Positions 1 to 8,497 of a stretch of DNA of 64,000 nucleotides are shown piece after piece. Positions within the stretch are counted from its first letter, which is position 1. Every line of letters starts with the position of its first letter. Source of the DNA: Arthrobacter sp. CAN_C5 (GTDB lineage Bacteria; Actinomycetota; Actinomycetes; Actinomycetales; Micrococcaceae); the NCBI RefSeq assembly GCF_017875735.1, contig NZ_JAGGMZ010000001.1:2976001-3040000 (forward strand). Direction: 5' to 3'. A program made the translations under genes and the position numbers. Below the pieces are notes generated by a model. The model did not search any database. It worked only from the letters and a program-made list of their open reading frames with translations, and was not told the origin of the DNA.

Positions 1-900
1 TTGCCGGCCGGGTTCGTCCGGCAGGGAGAGCTGAAACTGCCTGGCCGCTGGAGTGTCCGCTCGGAGGACCTCGGTGCGGGGTAAAGGCTCCTTCCACTGG
101 GCGAACTCGGCCGCGATGGCACCGGCGGTAGGCCTACCCTCGGGGTTGTCTGCGGTCATCCGTGACAGCAACGATTCCCAGGCCGGCCCGAGTTCAGCCG
201 GAATTGCGGGCGACCGGTGCAGCCGGGCGACCGCGGCTTCCAGGCTCGTCCCGGGGTAGGCCCTGGCACCCGTGAGGCATTCCAGCAGGACCAGTCCGAG
301 CGAGTAGATGTCGGTCGGGGTTCCGACCGTGCCGCCGCGCGCCTGTTCAGGACTCAGATAGGCGGCGGTGCCGACCGTCTGCCCCGTGGCGGTCTGCCGG
401 GCGGCGTCGTAGAAGCGTGCGATACCGAAGTCGGTGAGCAGGTAGCCGAAGACTCCACTGTCCGGATCGGCTGCCCGGGTCAGGATGTTCGACGGTTTGA
501 TGTCGCGGTGCAGGATGCCTCGCTGGTGGATGTACGCAAGTGTCCGGGCAACATCCCATCCGGCCAGGCGGACGGCGTCGGCCGGGAGCGCGCCGCCGGC
601 GAGCATCGCGCCCAGGTCGGGGCCCTCGACGAGTTCCATCACCAGGTAGGTGGGACCGGATGACGTACTCGACGAATCCATATCCAGCACCCGCACCAGT
701 CCCGGGTGGTGCAGGTCCGCGAGCAGCCGTGCCTCATCCGATCCGCGGGAGACGCCGTCGGCGACCCCCGGACGGAACAGCTTCACGGCCACATCCCGGC
801 CGAGCCGGGTGTCCCGGGCATGGTAGACCTCGGCCATCCCGCCGACGCCGAGGACGCTGCCCAGAAGGTAGCGTCCGTCAGCCAGTGCTTGGGTACTCAT
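1..900 (-). CDS. Serine/threonine protein kinase, partial (C-terminus beyond window edge)
   Basis: The reverse strand from an ATG at 900 reads open to base 1 (300 codons), so the C-terminal part lies outside the window. The visible part is a Hanks-type kinase domain: a glycine-rich loop (GSVLGVGGMAEVY, about residues 14-26), the ATP-binding lysine in VAVKLF (residue 40), the catalytic loop HRDIKPSN (131-138) and the Mg-binding DFG (157-159), followed by an activation segment and GTAAYLSPEQ. Such kinases phosphorylate Ser/Thr on protein targets and often continue into a membrane segment with PASTA or other sensor domains; whether this one does cannot be seen. It stands 127 bp from the end of the next leftward gene, so it could be its own transcription unit. 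The kinase assignment is secure; substrate and signal are unknown. Confidence 0.93.
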   Translation of the reverse strand, partial: MSTQALADGRYLLGSVLGVGGMAEVYHARDTRLGRDVAVKLFRPGVADGVSRGSDEARLLADLHHPGLVRVLDMDSSSTSSGPTYLVMELVEGPDLGAMLAGGALPADAVRLAGWDVARTLAYIHQRGILHRDIKPSNILTRAADPDSGVFGYLLTDFGIARFYDAARQTATGQTVGTAAYLSPEQARGGTVGTPTDIYSLGLVLLECLTGARAYPGTSLEAAVARLHRSPAIPAELGPAWESLLSRMTADNPEGRPTAGAIAAEFAQWKEPLPRTEVLRADTPAARQFQLSLPDEPGRQ

Positions 901-1027
901 GCCGCCTCCGCTGGTTGATTTCCTGACCGATTCTACGTGGGAGCCTATTTCTCGCCACCGGACTTCCCCGGTCACGACGACGGCGCCGCACCAACATGTG
1001 CCGCGCCGTCGTGAAGGGGTGGAACGG

Positions 1028-2440
1028 TTACGCCACGTTGTTGTCGTAGTCGTGGTCGCGGGTTTCCCTGCTGAGCCAGAGTGCAACGAACGTGGCAACC
1101 GCCGCCGCACTGAGGTACAGGCCCACCAGGAATGTGCTGCCGTCCGCCAGTTGCCACAGGGCGATGGCGACAAACGATGCCGGAGCCGCGCCGATGACGC
1201 TTGACATGTTGTAGGCGACAGCCGAGCCGGTGTAGCGGACGTTGGCGGGGAACAGTTCCGGCAGGATCGCCGCCATCGGACCGAAGGTAAGACCCATCAG
1301 GATAAAGCCGATGATCAGCAGTGCCATCGCGCCGGTGGTGCCCGCACCGAATAGCGGGACCCAGGTGAACCCGAACAGCGCGATCCCGATGGTGGTGGCC
1401 ATCAGCATCTTCCGGCGGCCGAACTTCTCGGCGAGCGGACCGGAGACCAGGGTGAAGATGCCGAAGAACACCACACCGATGATGAGCATGATCAGGAAGT
1501 CACCGCGGGCAATGCCAAGTCCCGGCACGAAGGCCTCAGCGGCGGCGTCGTCGAACCCTCGTCCCGCAGCTTCAGCGGCCGTCCGTGCGTCCTCGACCGT
1601 AGCCGGGGTGGTGCCGAAGGTCAGCGTGAAGGCGGTCATCAGGTAGAACAGCACGTAGGTGGCGAACATAATGAACGTGCCGAGCAGCAGGGCACGCCAC
1701 TGGTGCTTGAAAACGCTGGCGAGGGGCAGTTTCACTACCTTGCCCTTGTCCTTGACCTGCTGGAAGGAGTGGCTTTCGATGAGTTTGAGCCTGACGTACA
1801 GCCCAACGATGACCAGCACGGCGCTGAGCAGGAACGGCACCCGCCAGCCCCAGGCCAGGAACTCCTCGTTGGTGAGGGTGGCGTTCAGGTAGACGAACAG
1901 CAGGTTCGCGAGGATAAAGCCGATCGGAGCACCCAACTGTGGGAACGTTCCGTAGACGGCGCGCTTGTTTTTCGGTGCGTTCTCGGTGGCGAGCAGTGCG
2001 GCACCGCTCCATTCGCCACCCAGGGCAAGACCCTGGAAGAAGCGCAGCAGCACCAGCAGTGCGGGCGCGAGGATGATCCAGCCATCCACCTGCGCTGTCG
2101 GCAGCACACCGATGAGGAAGGTGGCAATACCCATCGTCAGCAGCGACGCGACCAGCGTCCCCTTGCGTCCGATCCGGTCCCCGTAGTGGCCAAAGATGAT
2201 CGATCCGAGCGGGCGTGCCACGAAGGCGACGCCGAAGACGGCGAAGGAGCTCAGGAGCGCATTCGCTGGAGTAGCGTCCGGGAAGAAGAGCGCCGGGAAG
2301 ACCAGCACCGACGCCGTGGCGTAAATATAGAAGTCATAGAACTCGATGGTGGTGCCGATGAGGCTCGCGAAGATGACGCGGCCCTTGGGATTCTTCGGCG
2401 TCGAAGCACCGGCGTCCACGGCGGACGGGGATGTTGACAT
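1028..2440 (-). CDS. MFS transporter, metabolite:H+ symporter (MHS) type
   Basis: A 470-residue polytopic membrane protein with about 12 hydrophobic segments. The loop between TM2 and TM3 reads GHYGDRIGRKGTL, the MFS signature, and GGEWSGAALLATENAP is characteristic of the MHS branch (relatives of ProP, ShiA, KgtP and citrate/dicarboxylate carriers). It is expected to import an organic acid or compatible solute with protons across the cytoplasmic membrane. The substrate cannot be told from sequence and no catabolic partner gene adjoins it. The ATG at 2440 has only a weak purine-rich stretch upstream (GAAAGAAAG). Two operator-like inverted repeats lie 80-115 bp upstream (see 2520-2555), suggesting specific transcriptional control. 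Confidence 0.9.
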   Translation of the reverse strand: MSTSPSAVDAGASTPKNPKGRVIFASLIGTTIEFYDFYIYATASVLVFPALFFPDATPANALLSSFAVFGVAFVARPLGSIIFGHYGDRIGRKGTLVASLLTMGIATFLIGVLPTAQVDGWIILAPALLVLLRFFQGLALGGEWSGAALLATENAPKNKRAVYGTFPQLGAPIGFILANLLFVYLNATLTNEEFLAWGWRVPFLLSAVLVIVGLYVRLKLIESHSFQQVKDKGKVVKLPLASVFKHQWRALLLGTFIMFATYVLFYLMTAFTLTFGTTPATVEDARTAAEAAGRGFDDAAAEAFVPGLGIARGDFLIMLIIGVVFFGIFTLVSGPLAEKFGRRKMLMATTIGIALFGFTWVPLFGAGTTGAMALLIIGFILMGLTFGPMAAILPELFPANVRYTGSAVAYNMSSVIGAAPASFVAIALWQLADGSTFLVGLYLSAAAVATFVALWLSRETRDHDYDNNVA

Positions 2441-2519
2441 GTCTGCGGCTTTCTTTCATTACGGCGGGCCTGATGGCACCGCGATGAGGCGGCTGAATGC
2501 ATCAATCAGAACAGCAAGG

Positions 2520-2555
2520 TCCAACAGGTGGATAAAATTGTCCAGTATGTGGACA
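2520..2555. promoter_or_regulatory. Paired operator-like inverted repeats upstream of the MHS transporter
   Basis: Two short inverted repeats share one architecture: TCCA-N5-TGGA at 2520-2532 and TGTCCA-N5-TGGACA at 2539-2555. Their centres are 21 bp apart, two helical turns, so dimers bound at both would sit on the same DNA face. They lie upstream of the leftward transporter start at 2440. This resembles cooperative repressor sites such as those of GntR-type regulators; the regulator is not in the window, so function is inferred. Confidence 0.5.
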
Positions 2556-2620
2556 GCTCAGCCGTGAGACAAGCCACAGCACCGTTGACTCTTGGAACCC
2601 GGTGCTGGGAACTTTTGGTT

Positions 2621-4021
2621 CTAGAGCCGGACGTGCAGGCGTCGTGCCGCTTCGGAGATTGAGCCGGTCAGCGACGGGTAGACGGTGAACGTGTTGGCCA
2701 CATCGTCCACGTGCAGCTTTTTCGTCACGGCCAGGGCCAACGGGAAAATCAGCTCCGAGGCGCGGGGCCCGACGACGACGCCGCCGATCACCGTTCCGGA
2801 CCCCTTGCGGGAGATGATCTTCACAAATCCGTCGGTCACGTTCATCATCTTCGCGCGGGCGTTGGTGTGGAGGGAGAGCTTCACGACGTCGCCCTGGTAG
2901 CGGCCGGATTCGACGTCGGCCTCGGAGACCCCCACGGTGGCAATTTCGGGGGCGGTGAAAATATTGGACGCAACCTGCTTGAGCTTCAGCGGGGTGACGC
3001 TGTCACCCATCAGGTGGGCCATCGCGATCCGGCCCTGCATGGCGGCCACCGACGCGAGCGCCAGCACCCCCGTGCAGTCCCCCGCCGCGTACACGTTCGG
3101 GGCCGAGGTGCGCGAGACGCCGTCGACCTTGATGTGCCCCGACTCGGTGAGCTGGACTCCCGCATCCTCCAACCCGATCCCCGCGGTATTGGGGATGGAG
3201 CCGACCGCGATGAGACAGTGACTGCCCTCGACGGTCCGCCCGTCCGAAAGGGTGACGACGACGCCGTCGCCCACCCGCTCGACGCCCTGGGCGCGGCACT
3301 CGGAGAGCACTGTCATGCCGCGGTTCCGGAAGACGTTCTCGAGCACCTCGGCGGCGTCGGCATCCTCGCCGGGGAGCACCCGGTCGCGGCTTGAAATCAG
3401 GGTGACCTTGGATCCCAGACCGTCGTACGCGGAAGCGAACTCGGCCCCGGTGACCCCGGAGCCGACCACGATGAGATGCTCCGGCACCTCGGTGAGGGTG
3501 TAGATCTGGGTCCAGTTGAAGATGCGTTCACCGTCCGGCTGCGCCGTGGGCAGCTCCCGGGGGTGCGCGCCTACCGACAGGAGGATGGCGTCCGCCTCGA
3601 CGGTGGTGGTTTCGTCGCCGGCCGTGACCTCCAGGCGGTGGTTGTCGAGCAGTTTCCCCTCGCCGATGAGGATCTTCACTCCCACCCGCTCCAGCGCCCG
3701 GGAGATGTCGGCGGACTGCTCGGCAGCGAGGCGCAGCAGTCGTTCATTGACCTGGCCCAGGTCCGCGTAGGCAGCTTTGGTATTCTCGAACCGCACGCCC
3801 AGCTCATGCGCGGAATCGACGCGGGCCATGATGTCAGCCGTGGCGATCAGAGTTTTGGATGGCACCACATCGGTGAGGACTGCAGCCCCGCCGAGCCCCT
3901 GGCGCTCCACGATCGTGACGGTCGCACCGAGTGAGGCAGCAACCATCGCCGCCTCATATCCACCGGGCCCGCCGCCCAGGATGGCAATTCGCAGGGCACT
4001 GAAATCTAGTTGGCTGGTCAC
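2621..4021 (-). CDS. lpdA: NAD(P)H-quinone dehydrogenase, LpdA-like flavoprotein disulfide reductase fold
   Basis: A 466-residue two-dinucleotide-domain flavoprotein. The N-terminus carries the FAD-binding GGGPGGYEAA motif (about residues 15-24), the middle carries the NAD(P)H-binding GSGVTGAEFASAY motif, and ALASVAAMQGRIAMAHLMG near residue 325 is the second FAD motif (AAGDCTG precedes it). Where lipoamide dehydrogenases have CxxxxC, this protein reads GGAAVLTDVVPSKTL, so the redox disulfide is missing. That is the hallmark of mycobacterial LpdA (Rv3303c), a quinone reductase and not a true lipoamide dehydrogenase. The GTG at 4021 is the first in-frame start before the glycine motif. It is divergent from purine nucleoside phosphorylase, similar to the gene neighbourhood in mycobacteria. 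Confidence 0.85.
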   Translation of the reverse strand: MTSQLDFSALRIAILGGGPGGYEAAMVAASLGATVTIVERQGLGGAAVLTDVVPSKTLIATADIMARVDSAHELGVRFENTKAAYADLGQVNERLLRLAAEQSADISRALERVGVKILIGEGKLLDNHRLEVTAGDETTTVEADAILLSVGAHPRELPTAQPDGERIFNWTQIYTLTEVPEHLIVVGSGVTGAEFASAYDGLGSKVTLISSRDRVLPGEDADAAEVLENVFRNRGMTVLSECRAQGVERVGDGVVVTLSDGRTVEGSHCLIAVGSIPNTAGIGLEDAGVQLTESGHIKVDGVSRTSAPNVYAAGDCTGVLALASVAAMQGRIAMAHLMGDSVTPLKLKQVASNIFTAPEIATVGVSEADVESGRYQGDVVKLSLHTNARAKMMNVTDGFVKIISRKGSGTVIGGVVVGPRASELIFPLALAVTKKLHVDDVANTFTVYPSLTGSISEAARRLHVRL

Positions 4022-4126
4022 AACTGACCATTCTGTCCTATCGCTGCCGCGCTCTCAAACGGTTGAGGTGGTCCGCGCCCGCCCCGGCGGTGGCCGCGGG
4101 CTGGGAACTGAGGGTAAGTTTGACCA

Positions 4127-4951
4127 GTGATCGAGAACTCCACGTCAATGACGCCGACCGACCCCTTCGACCTGGCACGAGCCGCAGCGGAGTACATCGC
4201 CGCCGAAACCGGCGTCGATACCCACGACATTGCCCTGGTGCTGGGATCGGGCTGGGGTGAAGCAGCCGACCTCATTGGAGAGACCACCCACACCCTGAAG
4301 GCATCGGACATCCCCGGGTTCTCCGCCCCCGCGGTCGAAGGACATGTGGGGACGGTGCGATCGGTCCTGACGACGTCGGGCAAGCGCGCGCTGGTGGTCG
4401 GCTCCCGCACCCATTATTACGAGGGCAAGGGTGTCAGGGCGGTAGTCCACGGGGTGCGCACTGCAGCAGCTGCGGGGGCCAGGGTGATGGTGCTGACGAA
4501 CGGGTGCGGCGGGCTGCAGGAACAGTGGACTCCCGGCACCCCCGTCCTGATCAGCGACCACCTGAACCTCACCGCCACCTCCCCCCTTGAGGGCGCCACC
4601 TTCGTGGACCTGACCGACCTGTACTCCCCGCGGATCCGCGACCTCGCCCGCGAAGTCGATCCCACCCTGGACGAGGGCGTCTACGCACAGTTCACCGGCC
4701 CGCACTACGAGACCCCGGCCGAGGTCAGGTATGCCAGGACCATCGGCGCCGACCTGGTCGGCATGTCCACGGCGCTCGAAGCCATTGCCGCGCGGCACGC
4801 CGGCATGGAGGTCTTCGGGATCTCCCTGGTCACCAACCTCGCGGCGGGCATCAGTTCAACACCCCTGAGCCACGCCGAGGTCATCGAATCCGGCGCGGCC
4901 GCCGGGCCCCGCATTTCACGCCTGCTTGCTGACATCATCAGCCGGCTCTAG
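4127..4951 (+). CDS. Purine-nucleoside phosphorylase
   Basis: A 274-residue trimeric-type PNP, which cleaves (deoxy)inosine or guanosine with phosphate to the base plus (deoxy)ribose-1-phosphate. Landmarks are LVLGSGWGEAADL (phosphate loop), the SRTHYYEG region, VLTNGCGGL, and the nucleoside-binding segment with FTGPHYETPAEVRYAR and VGMSTALEAIAARH. The GTG at 4127 is used; an ATG 21 bp downstream is an alternative with a poorer upstream site. It is followed after 26 bp by the phosphosugar mutase gene in the same direction, so the pair is probably an operon feeding sugar-1-phosphates into central metabolism. deoC about 5 kb away encodes the next step for deoxyribose phosphate. Confidence 0.92.
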   Translation: MIENSTSMTPTDPFDLARAAAEYIAAETGVDTHDIALVLGSGWGEAADLIGETTHTLKASDIPGFSAPAVEGHVGTVRSVLTTSGKRALVVGSRTHYYEGKGVRAVVHGVRTAAAAGARVMVLTNGCGGLQEQWTPGTPVLISDHLNLTATSPLEGATFVDLTDLYSPRIRDLAREVDPTLDEGVYAQFTGPHYETPAEVRYARTIGADLVGMSTALEAIAARHAGMEVFGISLVTNLAAGISSTPLSHAEVIESGAAAGPRISRLLADIISRL

Positions 4952-4977
4952 CACCTGACCAAAGGTAACCAGAAGTC

Positions 4978-6714
4978 ATGACGCACGCCGACCACCAACC
5001 ACTCCTCGCTGCCGCCCGCGCCTGGGCCGCTGAGGATCCGGACCCGCAGACGACGGCGGAACTTCAGGCCCTTCTCGAGCGGTACGACGACGCCGACAGC
5101 GCCACCATGGTGGCCCAGGAACTGCAGGACCGTTTCAGCGGCCCGCTCCTGTTCGGCACCGCTGGCCTGCGGGCTGCTCTCGGCGCCGGGCCCAACCGGA
5201 TGAACCGGGTGGTGGTACGCCGCGCAGCCGCCGGTGTCGCCGCCTATGTGCTCGGGATCGCCGACGGCGCCTACGCTCCCCGCGCCGTCGTCGGATTCGA
5301 CGCCCGCCACAATTCCCGGATCTTCGCTGAGGAGACCGCCGCGGTCTTCACCGCCGCCGGCATCCAGACCTTCCTGATGCCCACCGAGTTGCCGACCCCG
5401 GTGCTCGCCTACGCGGTGCGCGCCCTCGAATGCGAGGTGGGGGTGATGGTGACGGCCAGCCACAACCCGCCCCAGGACAACGGCTACAAGGTCTACCTGG
5501 GCGGACGCGCTGTGGACGACGCCGGCCGGGGCGCACAGATCGTCGCACCGCAGGACGCCGAAATCGCCGACCGGATCGCCGCGGTCGGCACCCTGGACAG
5601 CATCGTGCTGGCCCCCGGGGGCTGGAACATCCTGCCCGAGAGCATCGCAAAGGACTACGTGACCTCCGTGGTGGGTCTCGCCGACCGCGAGGCGTTCCCG
5701 GCCCGGGACCTGTCCATTGTGCTGACCCCCCTGCACGGGGTGGGCGGAAAGACCGCGCAGGACGTGCTGGCCGCCGCAGGCTTCGGGACCGTCCACGTTG
5801 TCGCCGAACAGGCGGAACCGGACCCCGACTTCCCGACTGTCGATTTCCCCAACCCCGAGGAGCCGGGCGCCCTCGACCTTGCCCTGGCTGCGGCGGAAGC
5901 CCAGGACGCCGATCTGGTGCTGGCCAACGATCCCGACGCCGACCGGGTGGCGGTCGCCGCGAAGGATCCAGCCACCGGTGAGTGGAGGATGCTCCGGGGG
6001 GACGAAACCGGGGCGCTGCTTGGCCAGCACCTCGCCACCCGTCTGGTCCAGGACGCCGCACCTGGCGCGCCCGCGCCGGTCTTCGCCAACTCGATCGTCT
6101 CCTCACGGTTGCTGGCAGGTATCGCCGCGGCCGCAGGCATCACCCACACCGAAACCCTCACCGGGTTCAAATGGATCTCGCGTGTTCCCTCCCTGACGTA
6201 TGGCTATGAGGAGGCGCTGGGCTACTGCGTAGCGCCCGGGATGGTCAGGGACAAGGACGGCATTTCTGCGGCCCTGCTCATGGCCGAGTTGGCGGCAGCC
6301 ACCAAGGCGGCAGGCCGGACCCTGTTCGATCTGCTGGACGACCTGTCACTGCTGCACGGGTTACACGCCAGCGACCAGCTGTCCGTCCGGGTCGGCAGTC
6401 TCGGGCTGCTGGGCGCCATGATGAACCGGCTGCGGGAAAACCCGCCGCAGGCCTTCGCCGACTCGGCAATCGACGTTGTCGAGGACCTCCTCCTGGGCCA
6501 TGCAGGACTGCCACCGACCGACGGACTGCTGTTCCTCACCCGGGACAACACCCGGGTGATCATCCGCCCCAGCGGCACCGAACCGAAGCTGAAGTGCTAC
6601 CTCGAGGTAGTGGAACCGGTCGAGTCGGCCGCAGCACTCGAGGACGCCAAGGTCATCGCACGCGCACGCCTGGACGCGGTCCTCCGGGACGTCGAGGAGT
6701 CGTTGGGTCTGTAG
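4978..6714 (+). CDS. Phospho-sugar mutase (phosphomannomutase/phosphoglucomutase family, PmmB-like)
   Basis: A 578-residue alpha-D-phosphohexomutase family enzyme. The catalytic phosphoserine loop is TASHNPPQDNGYK (about residues 160-172), the Mg-binding loop is DPDADR (about 320), the sugar-specificity region contains GYEEALGY, and the C-terminal phosphate-binding domain reads RPSGTEPKLKCY. Length and layout fit the PmmB/phosphopentomutase-like subgroup that often adjoins purine nucleoside phosphorylase in actinobacteria. Given that neighbour, conversion of (deoxy)ribose-1-phosphate to the 5-phosphate is a reasonable role besides hexose phosphate isomerisation. The actual substrate cannot be decided from sequence. 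The start ATG follows PNP by 26 bp. Confidence 0.88.
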   Translation: MTHADHQPLLAAARAWAAEDPDPQTTAELQALLERYDDADSATMVAQELQDRFSGPLLFGTAGLRAALGAGPNRMNRVVVRRAAAGVAAYVLGIADGAYAPRAVVGFDARHNSRIFAEETAAVFTAAGIQTFLMPTELPTPVLAYAVRALECEVGVMVTASHNPPQDNGYKVYLGGRAVDDAGRGAQIVAPQDAEIADRIAAVGTLDSIVLAPGGWNILPESIAKDYVTSVVGLADREAFPARDLSIVLTPLHGVGGKTAQDVLAAAGFGTVHVVAEQAEPDPDFPTVDFPNPEEPGALDLALAAAEAQDADLVLANDPDADRVAVAAKDPATGEWRMLRGDETGALLGQHLATRLVQDAAPGAPAPVFANSIVSSRLLAGIAAAAGITHTETLTGFKWISRVPSLTYGYEEALGYCVAPGMVRDKDGISAALLMAELAAATKAAGRTLFDLLDDLSLLHGLHASDQLSVRVGSLGLLGAMMNRLRENPPQAFADSAIDVVEDLLLGHAGLPPTDGLLFLTRDNTRVIIRPSGTEPKLKCYLEVVEPVESAAALEDAKVIARARLDAVLRDVEESLGL

Positions 6715-6824
6715 GCGGGCGCCCGGGTTGTTTTTCGGCGTTCACCTCCGCGAAACACCCGGGCAATCAGGGCTACCTACGGTGAAGTGGTACCAGCCAC
6801 CGATCAAGCCCCGGAGATCGACCA

Positions 6825-7145
6825 ATGCAGCTCGCAGACCCCACTGGATCCCCGTCCCGCCGGGCTCTGCGGTACGAGGGTTCCTACGGGAGCATTGAAC
6901 TCCGAGGCAGCACACTGCGCATCAACGGGACGCCGGTGCTCCTGGCGCCCGCGCCAATGGCAGTCTTCGGGGCGCTCCTCGAAGCTCGTGGGGCCGTCTT
7001 GACGAGGGCCCATCTGGCCTCGGTGCTTCCGGGCGCCGCTGACGCGCACGCCCTCGACATGACGGTCAGCCGGCTGCGGAAGGCGCTCCCGGATCCCCGG
7101 CTGGTCGCGACGGTGGTGAAACGGGGTTACCGGATTCCGGTCTGA
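6825..7145 (+). CDS. Stand-alone winged-helix DNA-binding protein
   Basis: A 106-residue protein that is essentially one OmpR/PhoB-type winged-helix domain, seen in LRGSTLRINGTPVLLAPAPM, VLTRAHLASVLPG, ALDMTVSRLRKAL and the terminal wing VVKRGYRIPV. There is no receiver domain and no adjacent kinase. A GGAG sits just upstream of the ATG. Similar modules occur in actinobacteria fused to HemD-like domains, so this may be an orphan derived from such a fusion, or a small autonomous regulator. Its target is unknown; the nearest genes are a mutase upstream and a small membrane protein 77 bp downstream. Confidence 0.75.
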   Translation: MQLADPTGSPSRRALRYEGSYGSIELRGSTLRINGTPVLLAPAPMAVFGALLEARGAVLTRAHLASVLPGAADAHALDMTVSRLRKALPDPRLVATVVKRGYRIPV

Positions 7146-7222
7146 GCGCCGCTGCGCTGCCTCACGCCGACGGGCAGTTATGGTTAAGGGAGTATCGTTT
7201 CGCACACCTCCGAGGAGACTCA

Positions 7223-7504
7223 ATGGCACACCCCACGACTTCGGCATCCCCGGAGCGGTCCGCTCCGGCCAAGCAGCCCACCCACTCCGGGGAAGGCCAC
7301 CTCGCCAGCAACCTGGTGACGTTCGCCGTGATGATGGTCCTGTTCCTCGGATCGATTTTCGCCCTGACCTTCTTCGACCAGAGCAATGTCTGGGCGTTCG
7401 CCGTCTGCCTGACCCTGTTTTTCTTCGCGTTCTGGATTCCCCAGGCAATCCTCGGACGCTCCGATACCGGCCCCGCCCTTGCCAAGGGCGACCGCAAGGC
7501 GTAG
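7223..7504 (+). CDS. Small two-TM membrane protein of unknown function
   Basis: A 93-residue protein. The first 30 residues are polar and rich in Ser, Pro and His; two hydrophobic helices follow (about 31-52 and 57-77), then a short polar tail ending in KGDRKA. The ATG is preceded by GAGGAGACTCA, a strong ribosome-binding site, which supports it as a real gene. I recognise no family. The gene ends 20 bp before the large hairpin at 7525-7596. Confidence 0.7.
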   Translation: MAHPTTSASPERSAPAKQPTHSGEGHLASNLVTFAVMMVLFLGSIFALTFFDQSNVWAFAVCLTLFFFAFWIPQAILGRSDTGPALAKGDRKA

Positions 7505-7524
7505 CCCCCGGCACCCAACAACCG

Positions 7525-7596
7525 CACACAAAAGTGGCGGACCTGCAGGAAAGTGGTTGAGCAACCACTCCCCTGCAGGTCCGCCACTTTTGTGTG
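7525..7596. terminator. 72-nt hairpin with perfect 25-bp outer arms between convergent genes
   Basis: Arms 7525-7549 and 7572-7596 are perfect reverse complements over 25 bp (core AAAGTGGCGGACCTGCAGG). A 2-nt mismatch on each side leads to an inner stem (AGTGGTTG at 7552-7559 with CAACCACT at 7562-7569). It lies between the rightward membrane-protein gene and the leftward aldehyde dehydrogenase pair and is symmetric, so it could terminate transcription from both sides. It lacks a long U tract and is much longer than a typical terminator. Confidence 0.65.
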
Positions 7597-7618
7597 GGTG
7601 GGAGCTGGGCCGGGAGGC

Positions 7619-8497
7619 CTAGATCAGACCTTTGGTGTGCCAGACGGTCTTCGTTTCGGTGAAGAAGGTGATCCGGTCGATCGAGGGGGCACCGGCGTCG
7701 GGCCCGGTCTCCGGAGGGAGCACCCGCTTGAGCGTTTCCGCAGCGGCGATCTGCAGGTCCACCCAGTCCAGGTTTTCGGCGCCGAGCAGGTCCAGGGCGT
7801 TGACGTCGGCATGCGAGGCCAGCCACGGAGCGATTTCCGCTGGCGAACCACTGAGGATGTTCACGACGCCGGCGGGCACGTCGGAGGTGGCCAGTACCTC
7901 TCCGAGGCTGAGCGCGGCCAGGGGCGCCCGCTCGTTGCCGATGACCACCGCGGTGTTGCCGCTGACCAGCACCGGCGCGACCGCCCGGACGAAACCGATC
8001 AGTGAGCCGGGGCCCTGCGGTGCGATGACCGCCACCACGCCGGTGGGCTCGGGGGTGGACAGGTTGAAGTAGGGGCCGGACACCGGGTTGGCGTTGCCCG
8101 CCACCTGGACATACTTGTCCGCCCAGCCGGCGTACCAGACCCACAGGTCAATCGCCTCGTCGACCTGGGCGATCGCGGCCGCGGCCGAGACGCCCTCGGA
8201 CGCGGCAATTTCGTCGGCAAACTGGGCCCGGCGCCCATCGAGCACCTCGGCGATGCGGTACAGCACCTGGCCCCGGTTGTATCCGGAGGTACCGGCCCAG
8301 CCGCTGACGGCCCCGCGGGCGGCGGTGACGGCGTCGCGCGCGTCCTTGCGTGAGCCCTTGGCCGCATTGACGGTGTTCAACAGGGGTCCACCCTTCCTGG
8401 TCGGTACCTCATAGACGCGTCCGGATTCGCTGCGGACAAACTTGCCGCCGATGTAGAGCTTGTAGGTCTTCGGTACGCCTAGCCGTGCAGCGCTCAT
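7619..8497 (-). CDS. Aldehyde dehydrogenase-like protein lacking the catalytic domain
   Basis: A 292-residue protein related to the coenzyme-binding half of aldehyde dehydrogenases: YKLYIGGKFV near the start, the alpha-helical DARDAVTAARGAVSGW region, GVVAVIAPQGPGSLIGFVRAVAPVLVSGNTAV, and VPAGVVNILSG. After the position where ALDHs normally continue into FTGS, the catalytic Glu and the catalytic Cys, the sequence jumps to a short tail (FFTETKTVWHTKG) that resembles the usual ALDH C-terminal oligomerisation strand. The protein contains no cysteine. Its ATG overlaps the stop of the full-length ALDH gene (ATGA), so the two are probably made together and may form a complex. It is likely a non-catalytic partner rather than a random fragment, because the frame is clean. 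Confidence 0.82.
   Translation of the reverse strand: MSAARLGVPKTYKLYIGGKFVRSESGRVYEVPTRKGGPLLNTVNAAKGSRKDARDAVTAARGAVSGWAGTSGYNRGQVLYRIAEVLDGRRAQFADEIAASEGVSAAAAIAQVDEAIDLWVWYAGWADKYVQVAGNANPVSGPYFNLSTPEPTGVVAVIAPQGPGSLIGFVRAVAPVLVSGNTAVVIGNERAPLAALSLGEVLATSDVPAGVVNILSGSPAEIAPWLASHADVNALDLLGAENLDWVDLQIAAAETLKRVLPPETGPDAGAPSIDRITFFTETKTVWHTKGLI

Noticed and set aside
4948-6030. 360-residue open frame on the minus strand
   Set aside because: Lies fully antisense to the phosphosugar mutase, has no domain pattern and His/Gly/Gln-rich low-complexity composition typical of high-GC shadow frames.
7525-7596. MITE or insertion sequence
   Set aside because: No flanking target duplication and no internal sequence beyond the stem-loop; better explained as a terminator-like palindrome.
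6804-8144. 446-residue minus-strand frame
   Set aside because: Crosses the wHTH gene, the hairpin and the small membrane protein; Arg/Pro/Gly-rich with no motif.
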